64,000 nt of DNA, taken from positions 1 to 64,000 of the forward strand of contig VCJN01001460.1 of assembly GCA_006384855.1 (NCBI GenBank), given 5' to 3'. Of the stretch, positions 11,501 through 23,767 are shown piece after piece. The notes beneath the pieces are model-generated. The model was not told where the DNA came from and ran no database searches. It saw nothing but the letters and a program-made list of their open reading frames with translations. Made by a program: the position numbers and the translations under genes. This DNA is from Tetraselmis striata (Eukaryota > Chlorophyta > Chlorodendrophyceae > Chlorodendrales > Chlorodendraceae). Numbering within the stretch: position 1 is the stretch's first letter; each line of letters begins with the position of its first letter.

Positions 11501-14500
11501 AGGGTGCTGTGGGGGCTGAGCCTGCGGTGAATGCGCTAATGGCAGGCAAGGTAGCCACGTGGATGCGCCCTGTGACGATGGAGTCGCTGCTGGCCATGAA
11601 GGCGGCGCACCCCGGTGCTAAGCTGGTAGCAGGCAACACCGAGGTCGGCATTGAGGTCAAGTTCAAGGGCGCCGCGTACCCCGTGCTCATCGCGCCCAGC
11701 CACGTGGCCCCGCTGACATCGGTGAGCGTGGAGGCCGGCGGCGTACGCTTTGGTGCCGCAGTCACCATTGCACGTCTACTGGAGACCTGCAAGGAGCTGG
11801 TGGCCACACGGTGTGTGGCGCATATCAGCCTCTTTCGATCCTCCCCCCCCCCCCCCCTCGCGCCCCCCGCCTCCGCAATCGCCCTCCACTCACTTTCACT
11901 CTGTCTTTATGCTCTGTTTTTCATATTTATTTTCACCTTTGTTTCTGTCCTACGGTCCTTCGGGGATTTGCAGCTGTGAGGAATGGGCTGGCTGTGTCCC
12001 TGCTACTGCGACCCCAGGTTAAGCCACATTCTGGACATTCTGGATAGATACAGGGATGATAGTTTGGGCGATGCGTTAAGGAAAAAAGGGGGCAGGAAAG
12101 TCAGAAAGGCTGACAGGCATTCAGGGAATTGCACAGAAATAGTTTGTGAAGAGATCACAACGATTGAGGAATGTAATTGGAGAGTTTGTTTTCCAGGAAA
12201 GTGAAGCCCAGAAGGCAAGAATGAAAATCATCAGACAAATCAGAGAGAAATAGCGGGTGCGACAGTTTTGAAACTTGCACACACAAACGCCTATTACGTC
12301 CGTGACGTTTATATCCGAATGAAAGCCAGTACAGACAATTCAGAATGGCTGCAGCACGCAGGGGCGGGGGGAGGGGGGTTGACATCAAGGCACCTCACGC
12401 TAGTTCGCTCAGCCGCCTTACTAGCCGCCTCTCCCTGCCGCTGACCCTATACTCTCCGCTACTGACCCCCAACAGGCCCTCGCACGAGACCGCGGGCTGC
12501 AAGGCAATCGCGGACCAACTTCTCTGGTTCGCGGGCGTCCAGATCCGCAACACCGCCAGCATCGGCGGCAACATCGCAACCGGCTCGCCCATTTCGGACC
12601 TCAACCCGCTCTGGATGGCCGCCGGCGCCACCTTTGTTGTGGAGGGGCAGCACAGCGGGGAGCGCTGCATCCCCGCCGCCGACTTCTTCCTCGGATACAG
12701 GTCCCCCCCCCCCCCCCCTTCTTCCTCCGCCTGGATCCTCATTGCGGGCTGCTCCATCATGCTGACGCCGTGTCTCGCGCCTCCGCGCGCTCTCCCCCTG
12801 GGGCCCCACAGGAAGGTGGACCTGCAGCCGCACGAGGTTCTGAAGAGCGTGTGGCTGCCATTCACGCGGCGCTACGAGTATGTGAAAGAGTACAAGCAGG
12901 CGCACCGCAAGGAGGATGACATCGCCATCGTCACGGCGGGCATGCGCATTCGCATGGAGCCCTCCGCGGAGGGATGGAAGGCAAGACCTCCCCCCCCCCC
13001 CCCCCCCGTCCCGGTTTTAACAACCCCGAGTACCCTGACAGCATTGTCCCGCGCGCTCGTGATTCCCAGCGATGCGGCAGTTGCTGCGCTTGCCACATTC
13101 CTATGAGAGGCTCACCTCGATGATGATACTACGGGTGACCGCACTCGACCGCCAGTTGCATTTATATTTACTCATGAGCGGCTATGCGTTAGGCAAGCGA
13201 TGCCATCCCATTCCAGCGGCCATGACGGCACCGCAACACAAGCAGCCTGGTCGTCTGTATCGATAAATAACTGGGGCCATACTGCAGAGCACGACGACAC
13301 TCAACGCGAATAGCAGTAGCATGCGGACGCCCGTGCTGTGCTCAGGTTGCTCGATGTGTGGCCGGCATTCTGACTGGAGCTCCGGCAGGCCTTTCCATAT
13401 TGGTGCTGCGGGCCGATGGTTCACCCCCTCCCTTCGTACCTCACCACCAACTTCACCCTCAACCCCCTTCCCCCCGCGCCCTCTACCCCCCTTGTCCCCG
13501 CAGGTTGCCGAGGCGCACTTTGCGTACGGCGGCGTGGCCCCCAAGACGGTGATGGCGCGCAGCGCCGCCTCCGCGCTGGTTGGGCGCCGGCTGGACGAAG
13601 GCGCGCTTGAGGCGGCAACGGAAGCGGTGCTGGCGGAGGTGCGCTTGGAGCCGGGCGCGCCGGGCGGGATGGTGGAGTTCCGGCGCTCGCTGGCGGCGTC
13701 CTTCCTGTTCAAGATGCTTGTGCACACCTCCCTGCAGCTGCAGCAGCAGGTGCCCCCCCCCCCCCCCCCCCCTGGGGGACAGGAACAGAACGGCCGAGGC
13801 CCACTGTGACATGACATGCCGCACCGCTTCAACTCTTTACAGCTCCTGTCTCATGGGTTCCCAGCCATGAGCGGAAAGGGGACAGCATCAACATCCCAGA
13901 GAGTGCCGTCTCATGCTCGGTATACCCAGACTACCGCAGCAGCGACAAACACATGAGGGCTATTGTCTGTATGCCACCTGGTGACCGTTAATGAGGGCTT
14001 GATGAACACCAGTACACCAGCTACGATTAACTATAAAACAGTATTTCCGACCGCCTCGCAAGGTACGGAAAGAAATGTCTACACGTGCTGACACATCAAT
14101 GTGAGCCCTCATGATAGACCTCCGTTGGGCAACATATGATCAGAACATTTGCTACAGTTCCGCTAAAGCTTTTGTCTGCATTTGTCCTCCGGCAGGCGGG
14201 TAAGGTTCCTATTCGCAGTGTTCTGCTTATTATTACCGCGCCGGCACCCGTACTTGGTCCTATAATCTGATTTTACTGAGCACTTATAATATATGCATGG
14301 CCTTACTGCGGCTCAACCGGTATAAGCCTCAAATTGGGCTTGCGCATGCGACGTTTCTGCGATAGTCTCGTCTGCATTTGACCTCCGGCATGCGGGGGCA
14401 GGTTCCTATCCGTAGTCTGTGTTATGATCACCGCGTCAGCACCCATGGCAATCTATCAGAACACACCACGAGTACAGAGCACCGAAGTCCCCGGCTCGTT

Positions 14501-17500
14501 GATGCAACTCAATTCATAATCTTCCCGTCCTGCGAACCCAATTAATTCCTGCAAGTCGTGAAACAGTCGATCTGAATTGTCTGGCGCGGCAATCGGCGCT
14601 TCCCCTCAGGCGGCAGACACGGAGGCCTACGTCAGCCCTTTCCCTGCAGACTTCCACTCCGCGGCCGCCGAGTACCACCGCCCCGCCAGCCGCGGCGTGC
14701 AGGTGTTCTCCGCCAAGCACGGCGATGCCATTGTGGGGGCCCCGCGCCGCCACCTGGCGGCGGACCTGCAGGTGTGCGGTGAGGCCAAGTACCAGGACGA
14801 CGCGGTGCTGCCAGCCAACGCGCTGCACGGGGTGATGCTCACCAGCGCCCGCCCACACGCGCGCCTCCTGCGCATCGATGCCTCAAAGGTGACGCCCTCC
14901 GCGCCGCAACCGCACCACGTTCTGTGTGAACCGTCGACCCTCAGTGCATGTGATGTACAAGGCAGTGGATGACGACCCAAGTGATCATCCGGCCACCCTG
15001 TGCACCGCACCATTTTATAGCGTTCGCGGGTCCCAAAAATGGTTTTTTGCAGCAATGATTCGGAGGATCCGTGTTGGATTCGTGGTGCATTCTGATATGT
15101 TTCCATCTAAATATAGCTTGTTTCCCTTCCCGGGGGGTAAAAACAAAACAATAATGATACACCACAAACCCAAAGCGCGGTTATGGTATACACACGATTT
15201 AACCGCATTATTACATTTATAATCAGAACCCAACCCAGGCCGTCACCCCCAGTTCTGTTGACCCTCACCCCCCCCCCCCCCCCCCTTCCCCCCTCTCCCC
15301 GTGCAGGCACTGGAGCGCGACGGCGTGCGCGGCTTCTTCACCGCACAGCACGTGCCCAACAACCAGTGGGGCCCGGTCTTCCAGGACGAGGTGGTCTTTG
15401 CAGAGGAGGAGGTCATCTACGTTGGGCAGCCCATCGGCGTCGTGGTCGCCACTTCGCCTGACGCAGCGCGCGCCGCCATCCGGCAGGTGCGGAAGGGCAG
15501 TGCTCGCAGCTTTTCCCATTCGAGCATTGCTTACGGTTCCAGGAAAACGTGCGCTCACTTCTGCGGTGACGCTGCGGCTACACCGTACCGCGGCAGGTGA
15601 GACACTGAAAAGCGGCCGAGCTGTTAACACCCTCCGTCTACGGGTGCCAGCGCGGTTCTTGGAGCACTGCGAATAGGAACCTGCCCCTGCCTGTCAGAGG
15701 TCAAATTCAGACAAAGCTGTAGTAGGGAAGGCTCTTATTACAGCTTTGCATGCGAGCCCGATTTAAGACCTACAGTAAGGGTTTTTATAGGTATGTCGGC
15801 ACCCGTAAACGGTTTGCCGTGGTTACGCGTGTGATGCGGGTGAGCGTGGCGAGTGCGCAAGCACGGACTGCGCTGAGCCGCTGTGTGGCCCCACCCACTC
15901 ACCCCCGGTCCCCTCTCGCAGATTGTGGTCGAGTATGAGGACCTGCCGGCGATCGTGTCGATCGACGAGGCGCTGGAGGCCAACTCGTTCTACCAGGTGC
16001 GCCGCCCGCGCAAGCCCCCCTTCCCCGCCCCCACGCTGCTGGCACTGCGGGCCCGCACGTGCCCAGTGCCTGCATGCGCTGGCCCATCAGATCCGGCGTG
16101 TAAGTATGCATTGATGATGTTTATTCTCCATGGTCTGTTTGGTCTGACAGTCTATGTGTGCTCTGGCCCCTCAGGATGGCGGCACCCACATGACCTGCGG
16201 CGACGTGGACGCCATCTTTGGCGGCGCAAATTGCGCGCACGTGCTGGAGGGGGAGGTCCGGCTGGGTGGCCAGGAGCACTTTTACCTGGAGACCAACGGC
16301 TCGTACGTGGCGCCCACCGAGGAGGATGAGCTCCTGATGGTATCCTCCACGCAGAACCCGAGCAAGCACCAGCAGGTGCGCTCCGCTGAGGAGGGTGGCC
16401 CTGTGGGATACCCTTTGCCCATGCGTGCACACCCTTCCTCCTGGAAGCCGATGTGGCATGGCATTGACCGGGGCCGGCTTGTGATCTAACAGCAATTCTA
16501 AGGCTACACTTCTAATTGAATCGGGCGTGGCTAGCTAATACAGTAGCCACGCTTTGCGTCCGCGGTATACCAACGTTTTTGACCCCAGTAATGCCACTCG
16601 GTTACACCGATTCAACGCTGCGAAAAACGTTTTTGGATCCGCGAACCCAATATTCAAATGGTTCGGTATGGTATCGGTATGGATACCAATGCGATGGAAT
16701 CTTATTGTCCGCGCACGCAGGTTGTTGCCAAGGCGCTGGGCATCCGGGCGCACAAGGTGGTGTGCAAGACAAAGCGCCTCGGCGGCGGGTTTGGCGGCAA
16801 GGAGACGCGCGCCATCATTGCCAACCTCGCCGCGGCTGTGGGCGCCTACCACACCGGCAAGCCGGTCAGCGTCGTGATGGACCGCGACGAGGACATGCAG
16901 ATCACGGGGCAGCGGCACGCGTACGTCACCAAGTACAAGGTGTGACCTTGCCCCCGACCCCCCCCCGGCCCGCCCCCGGGTCCCCTGGACGCGCCGAGCG
17001 CTGTTGTCACTGACGGAGCCGCAACCGGCTGCGCCGGGTCGCAGGTGGGCTTCAGCGCGGAGGGGAAGCTGCTGGCGCTGCGCGCCGACATGTACAGCAA
17101 CGTGGGGCACAGCATGGACCTCAGCTGCTTTGTGATGGAGTGCTCGATGGTGCGGTTTGACAACAGCTACCGCATCCCGGCCGCCGACCTGCGCGGCCAC
17201 CTCTGCAAGACCAACCAGGCGTCCAACACCGCGTTCCGCGGCTTTGGTGGCCCGCAGGTGAGGCTGCCCGCCTTCCCTGGATAAATCCACCCCAACACTC
17301 GGCCCGCCCTGCCTCGGCAACATCTGCCTGCGCCCGTTGCTAAGTCACTCAGCCCAACCTGATTCTGATAGGTGGGTGTAAACACCCATCGTAACGGAAC
17401 ACAACACGTGCAACGGCGTACCGTGTGCCATCTAGTCATCATGCAGTCTCAACAGCGACAGGATCCACATTATGGTAAAGATAAGTCCTGATAAGGTTTT

Positions 17501-19883
17501 AAGCTCACAGACTCAGTGTTGCTTGTTCCAGTGACATGCCGAGTTGGTTAGATGCGGGGCTTGCACTCATGTCACCCGTGCATTTTGTTATTGGAGGAAC
17601 TCCTGTTGTAGGGTTGTAGGGTTTGAGGCATGGCGGCATACACCTCTTCCCGCCGCCGCTGGTCCACCGGCTAACGGCGCAAAGCCACGGAGAGACAGCA
17701 CTCACAGCATGCTGCGGCGGTTTGGTCGCTGGCGCCGCAGGCCATCACCACAATGGAGATGATCATGGAGCGCATCGCCGCCACGGTGGGCCGGCCAGCG
17801 GAGGCCGTTCGCCAGCTCAACTTCTACGTGGAAGGCGACACGACGCACTACGGGCAGCCAATGGTGAACAACAACATCGCCGCCTGCTGGGACGCCTGTC
17901 TTGCTCAAGGCGGCGGCCTCCAGGCGCGGCGTGCGGCCGTGGACGCATTCAACGCGGCCAACCGCTTCCGCAAGCGCGGGCTGGCGGCCACCCCCACGCT
18001 CTTCGGCATCGCTTTCACGGAGATCTTCCTCAACCAGGTGAGGCGGCTGTCACAGAGCGCGCTGGTGGCACAGATGATTCCGCACTGAAGCACCGCGCCG
18101 TAACTAGAATCCGTCTGTGGTAGCGAACCCAATGGCCCAATAAAGCAAAGTAAACGCAAAAAACCCTAGCAAGACAGTCTAGGGTCTATGTCCGAGGCTG
18201 GGTATCTCTCCCCGGAAAATGTATGGCCTATGTATAGCTTTGGGTAGAATGGTTTCATAGGAGCATGCGGAAATTTGAAATCCTACATAGCACACTAAAT
18301 AAAACCTAAATCGGCCTGCTCTGAAGTACCCATCCGCGTCGGAGCCTGGTGGGCGGATGATCATTACGCCTGTCATCTGAGCATCTTGGCGCATTGTAAT
18401 CTGCACCCCCTCCCGGTCTAATCTCTGCATCCCAATTGCCCCTTCCCGCACAGGCGGGGGCCCTGGTGCACCTGTACACAGACGGCACGGCCCTGGTGAC
18501 GCACGGCGGGGTGGAGATGGGCCAGGGGCTGCACACCAAGTGCGCGCAGATCGCGGCCCACGAGCTCGGCATCCCGCTCTCCTCCGTCTTCATCGCAGAG
18601 GCTTCCACCGACAAGGTGCCCAACACCGTCCCCACCGCCGGCTCCATGTCCTCCGACCTCAACGGCATGGCGGTGCAAAACGCCTGCCGCCAGCTGGCGG
18701 AGCGCCTGGCGCCTTACCGCAAGGCGCAGCCGGACGCGCCCATGGCGGACATTGCAAGTGCCGCGTGGTTTGACCGCGTCGACCTCTGCGCCCACGGCTT
18801 CCACAAGGTGCGCCCGCCGTCCCTGGAAGCAAATAGCAACCTACCGGCAATGGAACTGTGAATGCGTGCGCATTCCATTCGGGTGCGGGGCGTCAACCAT
18901 TCAGGCTCACCAGTGGGGGTATGTGTCCAAGCATCGAGTCTGGGCGACGGGTGCCGACGCCCCAATAGGAACCCGCGGGAGTGTCAAACTGAGTGTCAAA
19001 CTGAGTGTCAAACTGGGTTGGCAAGCACGATTTCGGAATATTCGCCACGATTTCACTGTATTTTCGTGTACATTTGATCTCTGACAAATGGGGCAGGTTG
19101 TTTCTCGTGTTGATCTCGTTACTGTGTCGGCACCCGTAATAGGGTTCATCCGTTTGGACGTGGAACATGCCCAGTTCGAAGGGCCTAAAGCGATGCCACG
19201 TGCTGTGTGACGTGAGCCTCATGCCAACATTCATGCCGTAGAGATGAAGTGTGTTGATAGTGACGGCGGTGCCACTCCCGGTTCCGCTGCAGGTCCCGGA
19301 TGTGAACGGCTACGGCAACGACCACCCCTTCAGCTACTTCTCTTTCGGATCCTCCCTCAGCGAGGTGGAGCTCGACACGCTGACGGGCGACTTCAGCATT
19401 GTGCGCACCGACATCGTGATGGATGTGGGCGACCCCATCAACCCGGCCATCGACGTGGGCCAGATCGAGGGCGGCTTTGTGCAGGGCGTCGGCTGGCTGT
19501 GCCTGGAGGAGCTGGTGTGGGGTGACGCTGGGCACCCGTGGGTCCCACGCGGGCACCTCGCCACCAAGGGCCCCGGCGCCTACAAGATCCCCTCGGTCAA
19601 CAACATCCCGCTGGACATGCGGGTGTCGCTCCTGCATGACGCGCCCAACCCCCGCGCCGTGCACTCCTCCAAGGCCATCGGCGAGCCGCCCTTCCACCTC
19701 GCCACCTCGGTATTCTTCGCGCTCAAGGACGCCATCTACGCCGCGCGCCGCGCCGCCGGGCTGGAGGGCTGGTTCCCCCTGCACGCGCCTGCCACGCCGG
19801 AGCGCCTGCGCATGGCTTGCACCGACTTCGTGACCGCCTCCACCCTCCCATGTGCGGACTTCCAGCCATACACCAGCTGCTAG
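8505..19883 (+). CDS. XDH: Xanthine dehydrogenase (molybdenum hydroxylase), 18 exons
   Basis: Oxidises hypoxanthine to xanthine and urate in purine breakdown. Exons: 8505-8646, 9431-9595, 9722-9908, 10036-10273, 10435-10603, 11489-11810, 12476-12700, 12812-12980, 13504-13749, 14610-14888, 15307-15486, 15922-15996, 16175-16375, 16721-16939, 17045-17257, 17741-18037, 18454-18807, 19293-19883. They join in phase to 1423 codons, a little over the usual 1330-1370. Order: plant-type 2Fe-2S cluster (CGEGGCGAC), second 2Fe-2S domain ([18 protein letters not shown]), FAD domain ([26 protein letters not shown]), then Mo-pterin domain from about residue 640 ([36 protein letters not shown], catalytic Glu in GEPPF). 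The Glu of [10 protein letters not shown] and the Arg of AFRGFGG are those that mark XDH rather than aldehyde oxidase. The exon 4 donor is ambiguous (10266 or 10273). Intron 8 is GC-AG. Extra length is a Cys/Asn/Gly-rich linker in exon 4. Confidence 0.95.
14175..14455. repeat. Two partial copies of the TACGGGTGCC-family sequence
   Basis: Within XDH intron 9, two related blocks read CTCCGGCAGGCGGG...GGTTCCTATTCGCAGTG...CCGCGCCGGCACCCGTA (about 14190-14252) and TGACCTCCGGCATGCGGGGG...GTTCCTATCCGTAG...CAGCACCCATGG (about 14378-14452). They match one arm of the complete elements at 15639 and 18947, so they look like decayed or half copies. Confidence 0.55.
15639..15807. mobile_element. Short TIR element (TACGGGTGCC family) in XDH intron 11
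   Basis: This 169-bp segment begins TACGGGTGCC and ends GGCACCCGTA, a perfect 10-bp terminal inverted repeat. It lies wholly inside the XDH intron between 15487 and 15921. Near its left end it has the block GAATAGGAACCTGCCCCTGC, shared with other members. It is too short to encode a protein, so it is MITE-like. Confidence 0.7.
18947..19137. mobile_element. Short TIR element (TACGGGTGCC family) in XDH intron 17
   Basis: Begins ACGGGTGCCGAC and ends GTCGGCACCCGT, a perfect 12-bp terminal inverted repeat; total 191 bp. It sits in the intron between exons ending at 18807 and starting at 19293. It shares the internal block AATAGGAACC with the element at 15639-15807 and contains a 12-bp triplication at 18979-19014. 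MITE-like; no coding capacity. Confidence 0.7.
18979..19014. repeat. Three tandem copies of a 12-bp unit
   Basis: The unit GAGTGTCAAACT occurs three times without interruption inside the TIR element in XDH intron 17. Confidence 0.95.
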
Positions 19884-20464
19884 GCCGCCTCAGCAGTGCC
19901 ATCACAGTGACCGATTTTGCAGCTACCCCTTTTGTTCATTGCGCGAATGCGATCCGGTGGAGATGGCGCCCGTTTTGTGATCACCCAGCTGGTTGTGCGC
20001 CGCCCTGAGGTCACCGAAGGCCTTCAGGATCAGGACATGAAGCCACGCGGTGCCAGCGGCAAAGAGCTTCATGATCCTTAGCGTGGCCCCTGCCTGCCGG
20101 CAGCTAGCGAGGTGGTGAATCATCAGTGAGGGTTCAGTGGTCAATGGGCCACGCCTATAGACGACCTCCATCACTATTACCCCGCCCATCGCGTATGCGG
20201 CTGCGTTTGCCCTATTGAGCGGTTCTGTAGCTTATGCTGCTACTGTGCCTAGCCGCTAGCACTATCATTTATGTAAATAAAACGTTGCAGATGCGCCATG
20301 CAACAATTTCATGAATTCCGTGTGGAATTCCATTTTCCTAGGACGGGTCGAATCGCATAACATGTTACCACATCTCTCACAATAAAACATAACTATGAAG
20401 GAACTTGACGGTTGAATCTGCGATGCGTCGATTTTTCAGAAAATTTTAAAGGAACGGGTTCTAT
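19884..20464 (+). other. 3' flank of XDH with candidate polyadenylation signal
   Basis: No gene is seen between the XDH stop and the next ORF. The word TGTAA at 20272-20276 (in ATTTATGTAAATAAAAC) fits the chlorophyte polyadenylation signal, but it lies about 390 bp past the stop, so the assignment is tentative. Confidence 0.35.
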
Positions 20465-20641
20465 ATCACTGGCCTACAGTTCCATGATGTATATACCTCC
20501 CCCGACCCCCAGCCTCTGGCTGTGACGTGGCCGGTGGGGGTTCAGCACCGTGGGGCGTCCTCTGGCCCCTCCAGGCCCCTCTGCTAGGGTGTCTCCCGTG
20601 GGGTCGCGGTCCCGGCGGGGGCGGCGGTGGTGGTGGGCGCG

Positions 20642-21216
20642 ATGGCGCGGGTGCAGTCGTCGACGCCCGGCGGGGGCGTTGACTGGCAGTTCCGGTGTTG
20701 CGATGGCGGCTGCGGACGCACCTACCGGCGGCCAGCCCCCTTGTGCACGCACGTGAACCACGGGATGGAGTCCGACGACCCGGAGGTAGCTGCGATGCAC
20801 CTCGCCTACGCTGAGACTTTCGACCCCTCTGTGTATCTGCGGTGCGTCCCACGAGACGGCTGCCCTCGCTCGGGCCACCACGTGTTCCATGGCGCGCAAG
20901 CGGCGGCCCGTGCCGCCACCTGCGAGTTCTGCAGCCCCCCTCCTCCCACGGCTCCGCCCTCCGGTGTGGCTCTCCCGGCGTCGGCAGCTGGCGTGCGGGC
21001 GCTGCAGCGCCAGCACGCGCCGGCTGCGGCCTCAGCCGCCCATGATGCCGCTCTCGCGGCCACCGCTCGGTGGTGCGCTACCAGCGACGTCTACCGCAAG
21101 ATGCCCCGTACGCCGCTGCGGGGCACGGCTGTCGGCGTCTGTCCCGCAGCTCGGCCTGTCCTATTCCCCCTGCTATAGACCGTACGGGTACGCTGGCCTA
21201 TGCTGACTCTACCCCC
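20642..21216 (+). pseudogene. Retroelement-like zinc-finger ORF cut by hAT insertion
   Basis: An ORF from the ATG at 20642 to a stop at 21178 encodes a GC-rich, Ala/Pro-rich protein. Near its N-terminus the motif FRCCDGGCGRTYRRPAPLCT is followed by HVNH, resembling a C2H2-type zinc finger as found at the start of ORFs in some non-LTR elements. A second Cys/His-containing stretch lies further on (CVPRDGCPRSGHHVFHG). The hAT transposon's target duplication (21217-21224) lies 38 bp past the stop, and the sequence beyond its right end (23308 on) may be the continuation of the same disrupted unit. Family and function are not established. Confidence 0.35.
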
Positions 21217-22384
21217 CTCTCAACCAGGGTTGCCCTGAAGGGGCTTCAGTTCAGGCCACTTCAGGCTGAAGTCCCGACTTCAGCTGAATTCAATTCAGGC
21301 TGAATACCTAGCGAAAATGGCCTGAATACCCCCTACCTGAAGTCCCTCTAAACGTACGAGTTTTGAGTGTAGCGGCTAGCGGTACAATCCAATCGTTCTG
21401 ATATGTCCGAATCCGCAGAGAAATTGTACTATAATCGCCCTAGGTGTCGCACAGGCCGCATCCGTACCAGGCCCACATACACAGCATATAGTACATTATG
21501 GTGCGCCAATAGTATATTGCGCAGTGTTAAACGGTGTTCTCAGTTTCGGTAATGCGTCATCCTGCACTTGCTGTATTCCTTGGGCGGCAACGCAGGCTGG
21601 CGACCGCCGCCAAGGAATACGGAATACCGCATCACCAAATGGCGCGCGATCGCAGCACTACACTCTCCACTCTCAAGTCTCAAGTCTCAATCAACCCTAC
21701 GCCCAGTCCCCCCCCCTTCCCCCCCCCTCCCCCCCCCCCCCCAAGCTGATTATGGAAGCCGCGCAGGTTGCCTCGGATGCCGCCGAACCTTAAGCCGGCG
21801 CTGCGGAGGCCGAAGTCGACATGCAGGCCGCCGGCCACGAAGAGAGCATGCCGCCGCCGCCCCCAGGCTCGCGCCCCGGCCCATCCCGCCATACGAACCG
21901 CCGTAACGTTGGCGATTCGTCGCAGTCCGCTTTGCCCCGGCCCGACAGTGCCAGCGCTGAACCACCGATAGAACTTGACGGTGACGATGAGCAAGCAGCC
22001 GGCATCCCATGTGATGTGGTAGACATGCCCAGCTCCACTATCTACTGACTGCCATATGTGTGTTGGATGTGTACGTGCAGAGTTTCACCTTGAGCAAGAT
22101 TCAGAATAAGCTATAATCTTGCATCACCTCGACCAAGAAGTCCTCCAAGGGCTGGCACGCGCTGGTCCTCGCATGCCGTGAGATGTGGGTGAAGGCTGTC
22201 AAGTTCATCACACCAGTGAAGACGCACTTCACCAGCGTAAGTTTACACAACATGCCATGCTGTTTTGTATTACTCCTGAGCTGTTGTGCATGCCCTATCG
22301 TGCTGCAATACAACATACTGACATGCGTATTGCTTGCATGTGCTCGTCAGACATGGAGCATGCTGAGGAGCCTTATCACGACAC

Positions 22385-22723
22385 GTGCTGTGGTGGATCA
22401 CCACCTGCATGGCACAATGCCACAGACCGCCAGCTCAAACTTGCGAGAGCGGCAGCCAGCCCACGAGGAATGATCTGTGGCAACGGCCATGGAGGATGTG
22501 CTGTCCCACCCCCGCAAACTCGGAATTGGAATTGGCACGTATGTTGCTTGCAATCCCTGCTAGTCAGGTAGAGTGTGAGCGCGTGTTCCCTCTCGCTGGC
22601 CTAGTCACGCAGAGGCTGCGGAATAAGATGGGTGTGGGGAATATGGCCACTGAAGTATCCATACACAATAATGTAGACCTGGTTGCACAGGTGGACGATG
22701 CTCTCTCGTGCAACTTTGGCTAG
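22385..22723 (+). pseudogene. hAT transposase remnant, C-terminal dimerisation region
   Basis: The frame contains LARMLLAIPASQVECERVF followed by PLAGLVTQRLRNKMG, which corresponds to the hAT dimerisation signature (L..IPASSA..ERVFS.AG.....R). The rest of the transposase, including the RNase H-like catalytic core, cannot be read in a continuous frame upstream: fragments at 22185-22571 and 21768-22048 are separated by stops and frame changes. The copy is therefore non-autonomous unless unseen introns join the pieces. It lies inside the TIRs at 21225-23299, which supports the assignment. Confidence 0.75.
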
Positions 22724-23100
22724 GAGTGTTACATGCTCTCTGTCAAGCCGGATATCAAGGCCATCGAATCGTAAGGAAGTCATCAAGACACTGGTAGCCT
22801 GGAAAGGCGGGAGGGTCAGGGTTTTTCATCAAAGTTATGTAACAATTTCTTTACAAGCACTAAGTAATTTATTGGCCACTGTCTCTTGGGGGGGGGGGGG
22901 GGGTAAGGGGGCGCAAAGGCACGCCGGCCCGCCGACCACCTCTTGCTCAGCGGAACGGCATGAGCACACGTATATACATATATATATCACTCCATATGCA
23001 TGTTCGGAGGTCCATGTGTTGTCATGCTTGCCGCTAGGTATTAGTGACTCAATAGACGCTGCTATGCCCACACCACATACAATATACATAGTACCTTGAG

Positions 23101-23285
23101 GGGGGTTCAGGCGCGAAGTTCAGCCTGAATACCTGAATACCTGAACTGAAGCGTCTTCAGGCTGAATTCAGGCCTGAATTCAGGCCTGAATTCAGGCCTG
23201 AATTCAGCCTGAAGACCCTTCAGCTGAATTCAGCCTGAAGTGCCTGAATTCAGTTCAGGCTGAACTGAATACCTCTGGGGGGGGT
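23101..23285. repeat. Subterminal palindromic array of hAT element (right end)
   Basis: The words CTGAATTCAG, GGCCTGAATTCAGGCCTG and TTCAGCCTGAAG repeat many times. GAATTC cores occur at short regular spacing, so the strand can fold on itself. A diverged counterpart lies inside the left terminus at 21230-21350. Confidence 0.85.
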
Positions 23286-23767
23286 TCAGGGCAACCCTGC
23301 TCTCAACCCCGCTTTTAGCGCACATATAGCACAAACGCGCGGGCTGACGCGCACGACGGAGCAGGGCGCTACGCTCCACCTGGTGGCCAATCTCGTACGC
23401 ATCGCGCCTTGAGCGTCCTATTGTGTTTTCGGCGCCAAAATCAGCAATATAGGGCCGTGTGACCTGGTGATGTTTCCCGTCGAAGCTGGTTTGAAAACCA
23501 CAGCTCTGGCGACGAGAGCAGGCCGGTATGACTCGGCGAGCGAGACGCGCGTGAGGCGCGCGCAATCGACCGACGACCTACGGGGCTCAGACAAGGGGGG
23601 GAGGGGGGGGGGGGGGGCTTGTAGAGAAATGGCCGTGCGACCCCCACGGACGTCCGCTTTGTGCCACGTCAGCTTCGGACAAATGGGGCCATGTTTCTGT
23701 CACATTTCGCGGGTTGAACATTAACCGCTCAGGTGTTACACCACACTCGGCATAGATTCCGAAACGC

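Larger units (their letters stand above)
21225..23299. mobile_element. hAT-superfamily DNA transposon, 2075 bp
   Basis: Termini are perfect 15-bp inverted repeats: CAGGGTTGCCCTGAA at 21225-21239 and its complement at 23285-23299. The element is flanked by the identical 8-bp direct repeat CTCTCAAC at 21217-21224 and 23300-23307. Eight-bp target duplications and CAGGG ends are hallmarks of hAT transposons. Just inside both ends lie dense runs of palindromic words built from CTGAATTCAGGC and TTCAGGCTGAAG (21230-21350 and 23101-23285), probably subterminal transposase-binding sites. Internal sequence carries a decayed transposase end at 22385-22723 and a poly-C run near 21712-21742. Confidence 0.9.

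Noticed and set aside
16535..17323. 262-codon minus-strand ORF
   Set aside because: Antisense to XDH exons 14 and 15, which are fully supported on the plus strand.
17532..17576. tRNA-derived or SINE-like segment (GTGACATG...CATGTCAC around AGTTGGTTAGA)
   Set aside because: Only one 8-bp stem and a D-loop-like word; no T-arm or full cloverleaf.
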